A stretch of 64,000 nucleotides of DNA from Candidatus Obscuribacter sp. (GTDB lineage Bacteria; Cyanobacteriota; Vampirovibrionia; Obscuribacterales; Obscuribacteraceae), in the NCBI GenBank assembly GCA_016718315.1, contig JADKDV010000005.1, positions 372,001 to 436,000 of the forward strand. The letters are read 5' to 3'. The notes beneath the pieces are model-generated. The model ran no database searches. It was given only the letters and a program-made list of their open reading frames with translations, and was not told the DNA's origin. A program made the position numbers and the translations under genes. Shown here in pieces: positions 8,133 through 16,363 of the stretch. Position 1 is the stretch's first letter. The number at the start of each line of letters is the position of its first letter.

Positions 8133-8951
8133 TTAGCTCTTTTTGCCGAAGAGCTTGGCCAGCCAGCCGAAGATCGCTTTGACAGGCACCACAATTGGTA
8201 TCATGACAAAGTCCACCACGCTGACAATCAATCCCATCAGGCGAGCCACCCAGTAAAAGATGGGGCCAAACAGGCGTTGAAGCACTTTGATACGGTCGTA
8301 GAGCAGCCCGGCAACAATGATGCCGATGATTGCTCCAAACTTTTGCATCTCCGCCAACTCCAGATGGAAGAAATACTCGGCGAAGAGTTGCAGTCCGATG
8401 AAGCCCACAAGCAGGTACGCGAGTGACTCCAGGATGGGAAAGCGTGTCAGCAGTTTGGCAAAAACACTGACGGCAAACATCATGATAAAGATGCTTGCTG
8501 TGACACCGGTCCAGACCACCCATAGCTTGGGTGATAGAGAGGCGGCAGCAATGACATTGTCAATCGAAAAGACAAAGTCAGCGATGATGATGGATACCAC
8601 CGCGCTGGCAAATGTCTCGGCGACTTTGACTTCTTTGCTCTTCTCCACTCCAGAGCGGCCCAGATGGGCGCACATCATGTGCACCAGATAGGCACCACCA
8701 AGGAGTTTGAGCCAGGGATTGGCAAGCAGGAAGCCGATACAAAATAGTGAAGCAAGTCGCAAGAGCAGGGCTGCAGTCATGCCAATATTGGTGGCAAGTT
8801 TGCGCTTTTTACCTTCCAGGTGTTGGGCTCTTGCTGCGATGATGAGACCGTTGTCTACGGACAAAAGTCCATCGAGCAACACCACCGAAAAGATAATCGG
8901 TAGCGACTCGATAAACTCGGTCATGGTTGGAATATGCGTCCAAATTTCCAT
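8133..8951 (-). CDS. TerC-family integral membrane protein
   Basis: 272 aa. The N-terminal helix carries LLDGLLSVDNGLIIAA and a second, repeated element is IIIADFVFSIDNVIAAA; the paired acidic SVDN/SIDN motifs in helices are the signature of the TerC family. Members act in metal homeostasis (manganese export or metalation of exported proteins, tellurite-resistance loci). Seven to eight hydrophobic helices are visible, with a Lys-rich loop (EGKKRK) and a Lys-rich C-terminus (LFGKKS). The metal cannot be assigned. Start ATG 8951, GGAG five bases upstream. A strong hairpin (8966-8992) lies in the leader; it does not look like the manganese yybP-ykoY riboswitch often found before such genes. Confidence 0.75.
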   Translation of the reverse strand: MEIWTHIPTMTEFIESLPIIFSVVLLDGLLSVDNGLIIAARAQHLEGKKRKLATNIGMTAALLLRLASLFCIGFLLANPWLKLLGGAYLVHMMCAHLGRSGVEKSKEVKVAETFASAVVSIIIADFVFSIDNVIAAASLSPKLWVVWTGVTASIFIMMFAVSVFAKLLTRFPILESLAYLLVGFIGLQLFAEYFFHLELAEMQKFGAIIGIIVAGLLYDRIKVLQRLFGPIFYWVARLMGLIVSVVDFVMIPIVVPVKAIFGWLAKLFGKKS

Positions 8952-8965
8952 GGCTACTCCAGAGA

Positions 8966-8992
8966 GTCGACCGGCCGCGAGGGTCGGTCGAC
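8966..8992. terminator. hairpin between the serpin and TerC-like genes
   Basis: GTCGACCG (8966-8973) pairs with CGGTCGAC (8985-8992), loop 11 bases. It lies just downstream of the serpin stop and just upstream of the TerC ribosome-binding site (minus strand). The minus-strand side has no T-run, so it may be a processing/stability hairpin rather than a full terminator. Confidence 0.4.
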
Positions 8993-9032
8993 AGTTTTAT
9001 AGCCAGCTAGTGGCTTCAGTCAGAAAGAAAGG

Positions 9033-10181
9033 TCAGGAGCAAATCTCGGCGACCTTGCCGGCGAAGAGCAGGGTGTCGCTCTTCTCGTCGACCAGGGCCA
9101 TGATGAAGGGGCGGTTGAGCACCAGCGAAGGTGTCATGCGCACGCATTCGGTCGTCATGCCGACGGCGGTGACGGCAGCCGCTTCGCCGCCTTCTTCGTC
9201 AAACTTGGCGAAGGTCTTGTGCTTGACCGTGCTGATCTTGAGATCGGCGTTGGCCATGCCGCTGAAGTCAGCACCGCTTTCGAAGGCTTCCTGCATGCCC
9301 AGGGCACCCAGCGAATCCTTGAGGTCGACGTCGGACTCCAGCTTGAAGCGCGGCATCATCAGTGTCAATTCGGTCTCGTAGCCGCCCTTGACGCCGGTGA
9401 GGATGCTTTGGTCGAGGGACTCGATAAAGGCGTTGACCTCGACATCGGCGTTGGGCAGGATGACATAGAGCGCGATCTGCTTGGCGGTGCCAAAGGGCAG
9501 GACGGCCGCCGAGTAGTTTTTGCCGCTGGTGTAGCGCATCTCGTCCTCACGCCACATGAAGGGCACGGTGCTGACCTTGCCGTCTTCGCCGGTGAAGCTG
9601 TTGTCCCAGGTGCGCTCCTTGTCGAACTGCGTCGACCACTGCCCCTTGAAGTAGATGGCATTGAGCAGGTACATCACCATGTTGGGATCGATGCTGTCGA
9701 TAATGGTCGGAATTTTGCCCTTGGTGTTGTCCGACGCCCACTTGTTGATGTCGTCCTTGGTGGACTCGGCCGCGAAGTCGGCATTGGTGATGGTGGCGCG
9801 GTACGCCTCGACGACGCCCTTGAGGAAGTCGGCGTTGAAGGGCATGGACTGCTCGGCCCAGATGGCATTGGCGACATTGAGTTCGACGCCGGAATTGGGG
9901 TCGGTCAGCGCAGCGATGATGGCGCCGATATTGCTGTTAATGGCTTCGAGGCTGTCACTGTCGCTGAAACCCAGGGTGGTCTTCATGGCCGACAGTGTGG
10001 TGTCGCGCGCACCGTTCATCGTCATGGCCAGGGCGATAGCGACCGAGGCCGGCGAGATCAGGACGTTCTTGCCCTTGGCGGCTGCGGCTTCCTTCTTGAA
10101 GAGGGAGATGCCGAACTCGCGGGTGGGATTGACGGCGGTGTTGACGGTGACGGTGGTGGCGGTCTTGTCGTTGTTGCTCAT
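9033..10181 (-). CDS. serpin-family serine protease inhibitor
   Basis: 382 aa, the usual serpin length, with no signal peptide, so probably cytoplasmic. Family marks: NVLISPASVAIALAMTMNGA (helix B region), LLNAIYFKGQW (strand region), LYVILP, LMMPRFKLES, the hinge EEGGEAAAVTAV (residues 329-340) and the C-terminal signature NRPFIMALVDEKSDTLLFAGKV. The Ala-rich hinge is what inhibitory serpins need for loop insertion; P14 is Gly where Thr/Ser is usual. Counting from the hinge puts P1 near Glu345-Cys346, but the loop is about two residues longer than alpha-1-antitrypsin so P1 is uncertain. Codon use is strongly biased to C/G endings, suggesting high expression. Target protease unknown; intracellular proteases (for example the S49 or S41 proteins in this window) are only guesses. 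Confidence 0.9.
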   Translation of the reverse strand: MSNNDKTATTVTVNTAVNPTREFGISLFKKEAAAAKGKNVLISPASVAIALAMTMNGARDTTLSAMKTTLGFSDSDSLEAINSNIGAIIAALTDPNSGVELNVANAIWAEQSMPFNADFLKGVVEAYRATITNADFAAESTKDDINKWASDNTKGKIPTIIDSIDPNMVMYLLNAIYFKGQWSTQFDKERTWDNSFTGEDGKVSTVPFMWREDEMRYTSGKNYSAAVLPFGTAKQIALYVILPNADVEVNAFIESLDQSILTGVKGGYETELTLMMPRFKLESDVDLKDSLGALGMQEAFESGADFSGMANADLKISTVKHKTFAKFDEEGGEAAAVTAVGMTTECVRMTPSLVLNRPFIMALVDEKSDTLLFAGKVAEICS

Positions 10182-10237
10182 TAGTGAAGCCTATTTGCTT
10201 GGGGTGATGTAGCGTTTTGCTACGGCAATGGTTGCTT

Positions 10238-10816
10238 TTAACGGCTGGAGGCTTTGGTCCTGATGTTGACCACGCGGTCCAGCTCGGCGTGCACCACTCC
10301 CATGGCGTCCACCAGCTCGATGCGGAAAGTGCGATCGAGTTTTGGTGCTGCTATGAGAGCTTGCCTGATCTCATTGACCACCTCGTCTGTGACGACGAAG
10401 CGGGCATAGAGCGTGGTGCGACCTGGCTTGCGAAAACGAATCGAGCCGGCTTTGTCCCAGACGATGTAGTCTTTGCCCATCAGCTGGATGAGCATGAGCA
10501 TCAAAATGGGATCGGTCGAAGCAAACATGCTGCCACCAAAAATGGTGCCGACATAATTGCGAGTGCGCAGAGTCAGGGGCAATCGCAGGCGAATCTCTTT
10601 GAGATCCGGAGCGATGTACGTGATCTTGCCACCAGTGCCCCAGAAGCAGGGGAAAAGGTTGAAGCAAAATCTGGTGACGCGTGATTTGACGGTCTCGGCA
10701 AGCTCTGGCTTACCATAGGGACCGAAACGATTGACCTTGCTTTGCCAGCACCCCTTACACATGATGATTGCTGAAATGATAACGGTCAGCACCGCGAGCA
10801 TATGAAAGAGGCTCAT
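10238..10816 (-). CDS. DUF4442 hotdog-fold (PaaI-like) protein with N-terminal membrane helix
   Basis: 192 aa. One N-terminal hydrophobic helix (about residues 4-20) is followed by a hotdog-like domain: FNLFPCFWGTGGKITYIAPDL, then RLPLTLRTRNYVGTIFGGSMFASTDPILMLML. The NYVGTIFGGSMFA stretch matches the (N...T.HGG) region of DUF4442/thioesterase-like proteins, with Phe where many have His. Such proteins are related to acyl-CoA thioesterases, but the activity of DUF4442 is not established. A membrane-anchored version would act at the inner face. It starts ten bases after the stop of the small upstream membrane-protein gene, so the two are probably cotranscribed. Confidence 0.7.
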   Translation of the reverse strand: MSLFHMLAVLTVIISAIIMCKGCWQSKVNRFGPYGKPELAETVKSRVTRFCFNLFPCFWGTGGKITYIAPDLKEIRLRLPLTLRTRNYVGTIFGGSMFASTDPILMLMLIQLMGKDYIVWDKAGSIRFRKPGRTTLYARFVVTDEVVNEIRQALIAAPKLDRTFRIELVDAMGVVHAELDRVVNIRTKASSR

Positions 10817-10826
10817 AAAGTCTCCT

Positions 10827-11069
10827 CTACTTGAGTATGGAGTACCAGATGATCATGCCAGCGCAGGCCAGATGCAAGACTGCGACAGCCAGGCAAAAGT
10901 AGCGCGTGCGATGTTCATCGGCTTTGGTGAATTTGACGCCGTAGGTGTAAATCAGGCAACCCTGTGATGCCACAAGGCAGGCTGCCAGATACTTGACTGC
11001 ATCGCTACCAGAAGTGGAAGCGAGGGCGGCCACTACGGGAATGGGCAATGCTGCTAGGATGGCGAGCAT
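10827..11069 (-). CDS. small membrane protein, unknown function
   Basis: 80 aa, three probable membrane helices (residues 1-18; 26-46; 57-77). Not recognised. Separated by only ten bases from the DUF4442 gene downstream, so it is likely in the same transcript. Start at ATG 11069, preceded by AGGA of TAGAAGGATACGTACA. Confidence 0.5.
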   Translation of the reverse strand: MLAILAALPIPVVAALASTSGSDAVKYLAACLVASQGCLIYTYGVKFTKADEHRTRYFCLAVAVLHLACAGMIIWYSILK

Positions 11070-11091
11070 TGTACGTATCCTTCTAACAGAA

Positions 11092-11121
11092 ACGCGCAGA
11101 CTGAGCCCGCGCGTTTTTTTT
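11092..11121 (+). terminator. terminator-like hairpin on the plus strand with no plus-strand gene
   Basis: ACGCGC (11092-11097) pairs with GCGCGT (11109-11114), followed by eight T (11114-11121) on the plus strand. All recognised genes nearby are on the minus strand, so this would end an antisense or small RNA, or be chance. On the minus strand it lies just upstream of the 10827-11069 gene. Confidence 0.35.
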
Positions 11122-11431
11122 GCATAAATGGCTACTTAGACAAACCGAGAGATGCCACGGAGGCTAGTACCAGGTGCTCTCGGATGGACCATGTAGGTTG
11201 TGCCAGTGAATCAATGGCGGATGCTGGTGCTTGTCTGGGGTATTGCCGCAAGCCTGGCACCATAGTCTTCGACATGAGCGCGAGCACGGATTAGAGCCTG
11301 TTGCTGGCGATTGTCGACGACATTATTTTTGATTATTTCCCAAAATCAGCCGGGGTCGGTACCTAAAAGTCCGAACCGGGCTGAGCGGCAGTTGCAGCCT
11401 CGACCTTGGGCGGGGCTGGAATTGCAGCCGG

Positions 11432-11617
11432 CTAAGTGTGCCGTTTTGATGATTTCGTCAGCAGGACGACCAAAAGTGCTGGCAGTGCTCCGATGACGCT
11501 GCCGATGAAGATAGGGGCGAGATATTCCGCTCCGAAGTAACATGTCACAGCAATAGTTGTGAAAATGATGGCAAAGGCGATGAAGCTAAATTTGCCAAAG
11601 TTATAGAACTTGCCCAT
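11432..11617 (-). CDS. small two-helix membrane protein, unknown function
   Basis: 61 aa beginning MGKFYNFGKFSF, with two hydrophobic helices (about residues 9-28 and 31-53) and a basic tail (TKSSKRHT). Not recognised. Start at ATG 11617, eight bases after AGGA; an in-frame start nine codons upstream lies inside a hairpin and is not used. A stem (CGGTCGAGCA/TGCTCGACCG, 11634-11661) lies immediately upstream. Confidence 0.5.
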   Translation of the reverse strand: MGKFYNFGKFSFIAFAIIFTTIAVTCYFGAEYLAPIFIGSVIGALPALLVVLLTKSSKRHT

Positions 11618-11633
11618 TGTTTTTTTCCTGAGC

Positions 11634-11661
11634 CGGTCGAGCAATAAATTTTGCTCGACCG
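11634..11661. terminator. 10-bp hairpin between two minus-strand genes
   Basis: CGGTCGAGCA (11634-11643) pairs perfectly with TGCTCGACCG (11652-11661), loop ATAAATTT. It lies after the stop of the 11713-12213 gene and before the start of the next. No adjoining U-tract, so a partial terminator or RNA-processing element. Confidence 0.45.
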
Positions 11662-11712
11662 CTTTGATAGGCGTGGGTTGAGCTGATGGTTACCACCAGC
11701 GGTGAATATTCG

Positions 11713-12213
11713 TCAGGCTTTGCGCCAGACGTTTTGCCAGTTACCCTTGCCATAGTCGAAGATTGCTCCGACTTCACGGTCGACCTGCTCGGGCGTGATG
11801 CGCATGCGCGTCATGTAGCCCCAATAGCCGATTTTACCGTTGACCTGGGCGGCACTGGCAGCAAAGATCAGGTGCACTGAAGCCTCCTGACCATGTGCTG
11901 AAAAGATTGGACTTGTGTGGCAGTAGATTTTGGCACGGGCAAATTCAATTGCCAGCGCCTCTTCGAAATGATCGAGCTCCTCAGTGGTGAGTGCTTGGTT
12001 GACTTCCACTTGCAGATGTTGTCGCCGTACACCGTCTGATGTCACGGCAGCCTGCGCCAACTGATCGCGCCAGTAGCGTGCCGCTGCCACAATCTCTGGC
12101 ATATTGCCAGCGACCAGGACTAGCTCGCTGGTGAAGAGCCTTTCGAGAAATCTTCCCGCACTGACCAGGCCGGCTTTGATGGTGTTGATTAGCTCAGGCA
12201 TGTTTTTGCTCAT
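11713..12213 (-). CDS. hypothetical soluble protein (166 aa)
   Basis: Not recognised. No membrane segment. The first third is helical (MPELINTIKAGLVSAGRFLERLF), followed by LTTEELDHFEEALAIEFARAKIYCHTSPIFSAHGQEASVHLIF, in which an Ala/Glu-rich helix leads into a beta-like segment. It ends WGYMTRMRITPEQVDREVGAIFDYGKGNW. Start ATG 12213 with GGGA close upstream. Same strand as its neighbours and bounded by hairpins on both sides. Confidence 0.55.
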   Translation of the reverse strand: MSKNMPELINTIKAGLVSAGRFLERLFTSELVLVAGNMPEIVAAARYWRDQLAQAAVTSDGVRRQHLQVEVNQALTTEELDHFEEALAIEFARAKIYCHTSPIFSAHGQEASVHLIFAASAAQVNGKIGYWGYMTRMRITPEQVDREVGAIFDYGKGNWQNVWRKA

Positions 12214-12237
12214 TTCCCGTTTTGCGTTTTAGGGATA

Positions 12238-12266
12238 GAAGAGCGGAGTTATGCACCCCGCTCTTC
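12238..12266 (-). terminator. terminator-like hairpin after sohB
   Basis: GAAGAGCGG pairs with CCGCTCTTC across a short loop, directly downstream of the S49 protease stop. There is no clear T-run. Confidence 0.5.
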
Positions 12267-12271
12267 CTGCT

Positions 12272-13318
12272 TTAGAGCCGCCCGCTGAAGCGTTCGGATA
12301 CTTCGTCTGCCACCAGGTGGATGAAGCGACGAGCAAGACCAAGCACGCTCTTCTCGTAGGGGTTCTGGAGCTTGCTGATTGTGACCAGGTCTTCGGTCTG
12401 ATTGGCTTCGAAGAGATACTCTTGCGAAGTGGCCAGACCATCGACCAGATTGAGCTTCAGCTCGACGCTCTCGGCCGCTGTCCAGTGATTGCCGGTGCAG
12501 ACACGGTCGGCGTCAACATCGCGGTATTTCTTGACCACGGCGATAAACTGCCGGTGAATTGCTTCGAGCTGAGCTTTGTACGCCGCCTTGTTCTCTTCGG
12601 TTACTTCCGAAAGAGGGGTGACAGTGCGCTTGAGCTCACCTGCGGTGATGGTCATCGGTTCAACGCCGAGCCTGCGCAAGAGCTTGTTGAAGTTCATGAA
12701 CTCGCTGACCACGCCAATCGAGCCCACCATTGCGAAGGGGGCAGCGATGATGCGTTGGGCTGGCACGCTCATGAGGTAGCCCCCGGATGCTGCGTAGGTG
12801 TCCACGCAGGCGGTGACATCGACACCGGCGTTGCGCAGGCGTTCCATTTCGGCAAACATTTGACCATAGACCGAGACGCCGCCGCCGGGTGAGTTGACCA
12901 CCACGATGACGCGCTGGATGCGCTCTTTGTTATGCAACACTTCGTCCACCATGCGAGCAAAATCTTGCCGCCCGGTGGCCATGGTATCGCCTTCAAACCT
13001 CAGCACGGCTGTGACTTTGCCGCTAGCCGGGCGAGCCCGCGAGAGCTTATTGCGTGCAGGCTGGTTTGCCAGCGCCAGACGCAAGTTGTAGACCAGGTCC
13101 GGATGGACCTTGGTCAGATTGTGGGCGGCTGCCTGCTTATCGCCACGAGCCTGTGCGTTTTTGCGCGACAGAAGGCCCAGTAAGGCAAAAGCGATCATCA
13201 CCGCCAGAAGGAGCAGGGCGAAGATCAGCATGTGTTGACCAAGTGACAGTAGCCACATGATGAACTCGCCGCAGCCGGAGAGGAACTGACTTATAGATGA
13301 CAGTACTTGCATTGACAT
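12272..13318 (-). CDS. sohB: SohB-like S49 family signal-peptide peptidase
   Basis: 348 aa. A long N-terminal hydrophobic region (about residues 18-50, probably two helices) anchors a single S49 domain. VVVNSPGGGVSVYGQMFAEM (139-158) is the family NSPGG region; the nucleophile is Ser178 in YAASGGYLMS; the general base is Lys230 in ITAGELKRTV. GSIGVVSEFMNF follows the Ser as expected. Single-domain S49 proteases of this size (SohB) form membrane-facing oligomers that degrade signal peptides or membrane protein fragments. All catalytic residues are present. It has its own hairpin at 12238-12266. Confidence 0.85.
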   Translation of the reverse strand: MSMQVLSSISQFLSGCGEFIMWLLSLGQHMLIFALLLLAVMIAFALLGLLSRKNAQARGDKQAAAHNLTKVHPDLVYNLRLALANQPARNKLSRARPASGKVTAVLRFEGDTMATGRQDFARMVDEVLHNKERIQRVIVVVNSPGGGVSVYGQMFAEMERLRNAGVDVTACVDTYAASGGYLMSVPAQRIIAAPFAMVGSIGVVSEFMNFNKLLRRLGVEPMTITAGELKRTVTPLSEVTEENKAAYKAQLEAIHRQFIAVVKKYRDVDADRVCTGNHWTAAESVELKLNLVDGLATSQEYLFEANQTEDLVTISKLQNPYEKSVLGLARRFIHLVADEVSERFSGRL

Positions 13319-13353
13319 TTCCTGTGATGGCGTTACAGCCTGTTTAGGCCGGG

Positions 13354-13923
13354 TTAGTCGTCGCTCTGGCTGGTCCTGACGGTCGTGCCGTCATAGGTCG
13401 CGGTGAAGCGACGGGTGACCTGCCTGGTCGTCGGTTTGACCCCCTTGAGGAAGTCGAAGAATCCCGGGAAGTCCTGGACCTCGTAGGTCTCTTCCAGGGT
13501 GATGGACTGACCCGGCAGCATGGTCAGAAGGGCCTGGTAGTTGGGGAAGCGCACGATGCCGCCCATACCACCGCCCATGGGGCCCGGACCGCCCACGACG
13601 ACCACTTCTTCGCCCTTTTCGCCGTGCCAGATGTTGCAGTCGCTGGTTACCGACATCTTGCTGCGCTCGTTGAGACCCAGCGAGAAGCGAACCAGGGCTG
13701 CGTCACCTTCGGTACGGATACTATCGGCGGGCAGGATGCGCGTGGGCTTGTCGCCGACGCTCTCCAGTCGGGCGTCTTTCAGCTTGAGACAACCGAAGAA
13801 GGGGATGGAGTCGATGAGCGACTGGTCGAGCGGCACATTGGTTTTGCCCACTCGGACAAAGTGCAGACGACCGACCATGATGAAGGGCGTTACGGATGCG
13901 CCCTGGATTTCAAAACATTTCAT
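13354..13923 (-). CDS. hypothetical protein, paralogue of the 13999-14574 product
   Basis: 189 aa, family not recognised, no signal peptide or membrane helix. It starts MKCFEIQG and contains a Gly/Met-rich insert (GGPGPMGGGMGG, about residues 111-122). It is similar along its length to the next gene upstream: MKCF/MRCF starts, VPLDQSLIDS/VPFDESLIHS, NIWHGEKGE/NVWRHLEN, LLTMLPGQSITLEETYEV/LVQLRWGSSITVEEKFSY, and a closing YDGTTVRTS/FDGKRITIT. The predicted structure is mostly beta strands. Codon use is strongly C/G-biased. Probably a tandem duplication. Confidence 0.55.
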   Translation of the reverse strand: MKCFEIQGASVTPFIMVGRLHFVRVGKTNVPLDQSLIDSIPFFGCLKLKDARLESVGDKPTRILPADSIRTEGDAALVRFSLGLNERSKMSVTSDCNIWHGEKGEEVVVVGGPGPMGGGMGGIVRFPNYQALLTMLPGQSITLEETYEVQDFPGFFDFLKGVKPTTRQVTRRFTATYDGTTVRTSQSDD

Positions 13924-13998
13924 GTGATACCTCCGGCTACTGTGTGTAGCGCTGTCTTGAGTTGCGGTGATTGTTGAATAAATGCTTTGCTGTCTACT

Positions 13999-14574
13999 TC
14001 ATTCGACAGCGATGCCGTTCTGGAAGCGCTTCCTGGTGATGGTGATGCGCTTGCCATCGAAGGCGTAGGTGGTCTCGATGACCACGTCGATGTTGCTTGC
14101 CGGCTGACGGCGAGAACGACTGCGACGTGGTGTTTCTGCGTAAGAGAACTTCTCTTCGACAGTAATGGAGCTGCCCCAGCGCAATTGCACAAGAGCCTCC
14201 CAATAGACGGCGTGTCCGCTGTCTTCAATACTGCCAACGAAGTAGTGCGCACGATTTTCGAGATGGCGCCAAACGTTGTTTTTGGTCTCCATCTTGATCT
14301 GCGTGCCATCAACAATCGGTTGCTGGATGTGGAGCAACACATCGTTGTTGTCGCCGCACCACATGTTGTGTTTGGCGGCGATGAGAGTGAGGGTCTGGCG
14401 TTCGCCGACCTTCTGGACGTCGCAGTTGACGATGTGATGACCCATGTGCCCGATGGGCGAATGAATCAGGCTCTCGTCAAAAGGGACTCTCTGTCCGGCG
14501 ATATCGATGCCGTTCAGATCGTTGAAAGGAAAGCCGGGCCAGATAGTCTGCCCGTCAGAAACAAAACATCTCAT
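13999..14574 (-). CDS. hypothetical protein, paralogue of the 13354-13923 product
   Basis: 191 aa, beginning MRCFVSDG. Shares a string of aligned segments with its downstream neighbour (see that entry) but lacks the Gly/Met-rich insert and has instead an Arg-rich stretch (PRRSRSRRQP) near residue 155. Start ATG 14574 with AAGGAG seven bases upstream; a longer in-frame start at 14694 overlaps the upstream gene and is rejected. Function unknown. Confidence 0.55.
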   Translation of the reverse strand: MRCFVSDGQTIWPGFPFNDLNGIDIAGQRVPFDESLIHSPIGHMGHHIVNCDVQKVGERQTLTLIAAKHNMWCGDNNDVLLHIQQPIVDGTQIKMETKNNVWRHLENRAHYFVGSIEDSGHAVYWEALVQLRWGSSITVEEKFSYAETPRRSRSRRQPASNIDVVIETTYAFDGKRITITRKRFQNGIAVE

Positions 14575-14587
14575 CAGATGCTCCTTT

Positions 14588-14926
14588 TCAGTTTTGTATC
14601 GCGATGCCGTAGCAATTGGCCAGATGTTGAGCGATTGCCCGCACACTGTTTGTGTGAATGGCGCCGTAGATAGTCCACCCTGTGGTGCCGACATACTTGT
14701 CGGTGTTGAGGATCTGGTGACCGAGGCCGAGGTTCATGGCCTGCTCCTTGATCACACGATTGACCTCCCAGCGCTGCGAATCAGCGGTGCGGAAATAGCA
14801 GTTGTCGGTGGGTTCAAAATCCTGATCGCCATGAAGACCGGTGACAAGAATTTTGGTCGAGTCTCGCTCGCCCATGACGAAGATGCGAAGTTGCGGTGTT
14901 AAGACAGTTTCGTCGACCTTGCTCAT
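14588..14926 (-). CDS. hypothetical protein (112 aa)
   Basis: Not recognised; soluble, mixed alpha/beta by eye. It begins MSKVDETVLTPQLRIFVMG and ends HLANCYGIAIQN. Start ATG 14926 with GAGGA about six bases upstream. It lies 13 bases upstream of the 13999-14574 gene in the same direction, so the three genes 14926 to 13354 probably form an operon of unknown function. Confidence 0.5.
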   Translation of the reverse strand: MSKVDETVLTPQLRIFVMGERDSTKILVTGLHGDQDFEPTDNCYFRTADSQRWEVNRVIKEQAMNLGLGHQILNTDKYVGTTGWTIYGAIHTNSVRAIAQHLANCYGIAIQN

Positions 14927-15062
14927 TTGTTCCTCGTTTAAGCTTGGTGAACTTTTGACTTTATTGCACTAAGGGCGGAATGAAACTGAGTTCAGAAAAA
15001 GCGCTGCAAAGGCTTAACTTGAACTCAGGTAGTGGCTCGGGAGCTAGCTCAACTGGCGTCAG

Positions 15063-15452
15063 TCAGAGCTTGTCTTGATACTCTTCTTTGATGCGCTTGA
15101 GCAGGCTCACATAATTGTCGAAGCCGCCGCCCAGCTCATGCTCTTTACTGAGTGCCTGGTCGATGTAGGAGACGGCATTGGCGTAATCGCCGCGTTTTGC
15201 TGCCACCTGTGCAAGACCATAATTGGCCTCTGCAGACCAGAGTGGGTGATTGGCGCTGCGGGCGGCGCTCAAGGCGGTGTAGAAATGCCGCTCTGCGCGT
15301 GCCAGGTCGTTGACGAGCAAAGCTTGTCCACCCAGTGCCAGATTATCGTCGGCTATGTTGCTATCACGTGAGACACGACGCTGAGGAGCTGTGACTACGT
15401 GATAGAGACCGAACACAACGATGAGGAGGATGATGATTGTACCCAGAGACAT
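15063..15452 (-). CDS. membrane-anchored TPR-like protein
   Basis: 129 aa. An N-terminal helix (SLGTIIILLIVVFGLYHVV) anchors the protein; the rest has two TPR-like helix pairs (ALLVNDLARAERHFYTALSAA; ANYGLAQVAAKRGDYANAVSYIDQALSKE). TPR domains bind proteins; no partner is suggested by the context. Start at ATG 15452, with GGAGAG eight bases upstream; a 48-codon extension upstream is not supported. Confidence 0.6.
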   Translation of the reverse strand: MSLGTIIILLIVVFGLYHVVTAPQRRVSRDSNIADDNLALGGQALLVNDLARAERHFYTALSAARSANHPLWSAEANYGLAQVAAKRGDYANAVSYIDQALSKEHELGGGFDNYVSLLKRIKEEYQDKL

Positions 15453-16059
15453 ACTAGTGCTCTCCAGTGATAGTTGCAGGGAGACCTCCAGCGAAACAGC
15501 ATAACTGCCTGCCTTAGATGGGGATCTGTCGTAATAGAAAACGATTTGGGGTTGATAGCTCGGTTGGAGAAAAGGGGCGGGAAAAATACACCGCACTCTA
15601 ACTGCTATGGCTATAGTGCTTCAAGATAACTTGATTAGCTCTTATACATACACGCGCGAGTGCGGAATTTTTTAAAGAGCGAATATGCTCGTTAAGTAGT
15701 TGGCGCGGTTTGCGATAATGTGGAAATCGGCTTAAGGTGTGGCTTGGCGAGCTGATTGTTTTTGCGCGCACCTCTTGGCATCACCTGAAAACCATTGCCC
15801 TATCTCTGTTTTGCGCCCCGGATTGCCAAGGGGTGAAAATTGACCATCTGCCGATAAGCAAAATCTCAAGTGCTTTAGATGCAGTGGTGGTGCTAGTTAA
15901 AGGTGTTCTTTCTTTTCCTTTCAATCATTAGTTTCAAACCCGAGCTGTATCTATCCATTCTCTTTAGCGCCTTTGGCCTTTGACCATCGATTTGGTTGAA
16001 GGAGTGGAGGCTTATGGGTTGGTACGGTTTTACAGCGACAACGTCGCAAGGAGAAGCTC
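15453..16059. other. intergenic region, no feature recognised
   Basis: Divergent gap of about 600 bases between the TPR-like gene (minus) and the 16060 gene (plus). Only short frames without ribosome-binding sites are present. It should hold two promoters, but none is clear by eye. Confidence 0.4.
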
Positions 16060-16263
16060 ATGACCGGGCGCAAACTCGAAGTGCTCAAGGATTTCTTCCC
16101 CAAATCCGCCGAGCGCTCTTTCCATGTCACCTGCACTGCCGGAGACATACTCGACATCGATCGTGAATACGATCATGGCACCCTGTGTTACAAGAACGGC
16201 GTCATCTGCTTCCTGCTCGAAGAAGAGGTCTATCGCTTTTGTCGAGAAGTGAAGCAGTTTTGA
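16060..16263 (+). CDS. small hypothetical protein (67 aa)
   Basis: Not recognised. It begins MTGRKLEVLKDFFPKSAERS and contains FHVTCTAGDILDID and VICFLLEEEVYRF, a likely small beta domain. A good ribosome-binding site (AAGGAG, 16048-16053) lies six bases before ATG 16060, and a terminator-like hairpin follows at 16266-16305, which supports it as a real gene. Confidence 0.55.
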   Translation: MTGRKLEVLKDFFPKSAERSFHVTCTAGDILDIDREYDHGTLCYKNGVICFLLEEEVYRFCREVKQF

Positions 16264-16265
16264 GT

Positions 16266-16305
16266 AGGGGTGTGCCGTACAACCATCTGGTGTCGGTGCA
16301 CCCCT
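16266..16305 (+). terminator. terminator-like hairpin after the 67-aa gene
   Basis: AGGGGTGTGCC (16266-16276) pairs with GGTGCACCCCT (16295-16305) across an 18-base loop. No strong U-tract. Confidence 0.5.
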
Positions 16306-16363
16306 CACTCATTTGCACCTGAAATGCTGGCAATTAGCTGGCTTGCTCGAACCAAAAGGCAAA

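Noticed and set aside
8952..9032. Manganese (yybP-ykoY) riboswitch before the TerC-like gene
   Set aside because: Such a switch is common before TerC-type genes, but the gap is only about 80 bases and holds a simple hairpin without the conserved loop sequences.
9219..10184. 321-aa plus-strand frame opposite the serpin
   Set aside because: Antisense of a clear serpin; Gly/Asp/Val-rich shadow composition.
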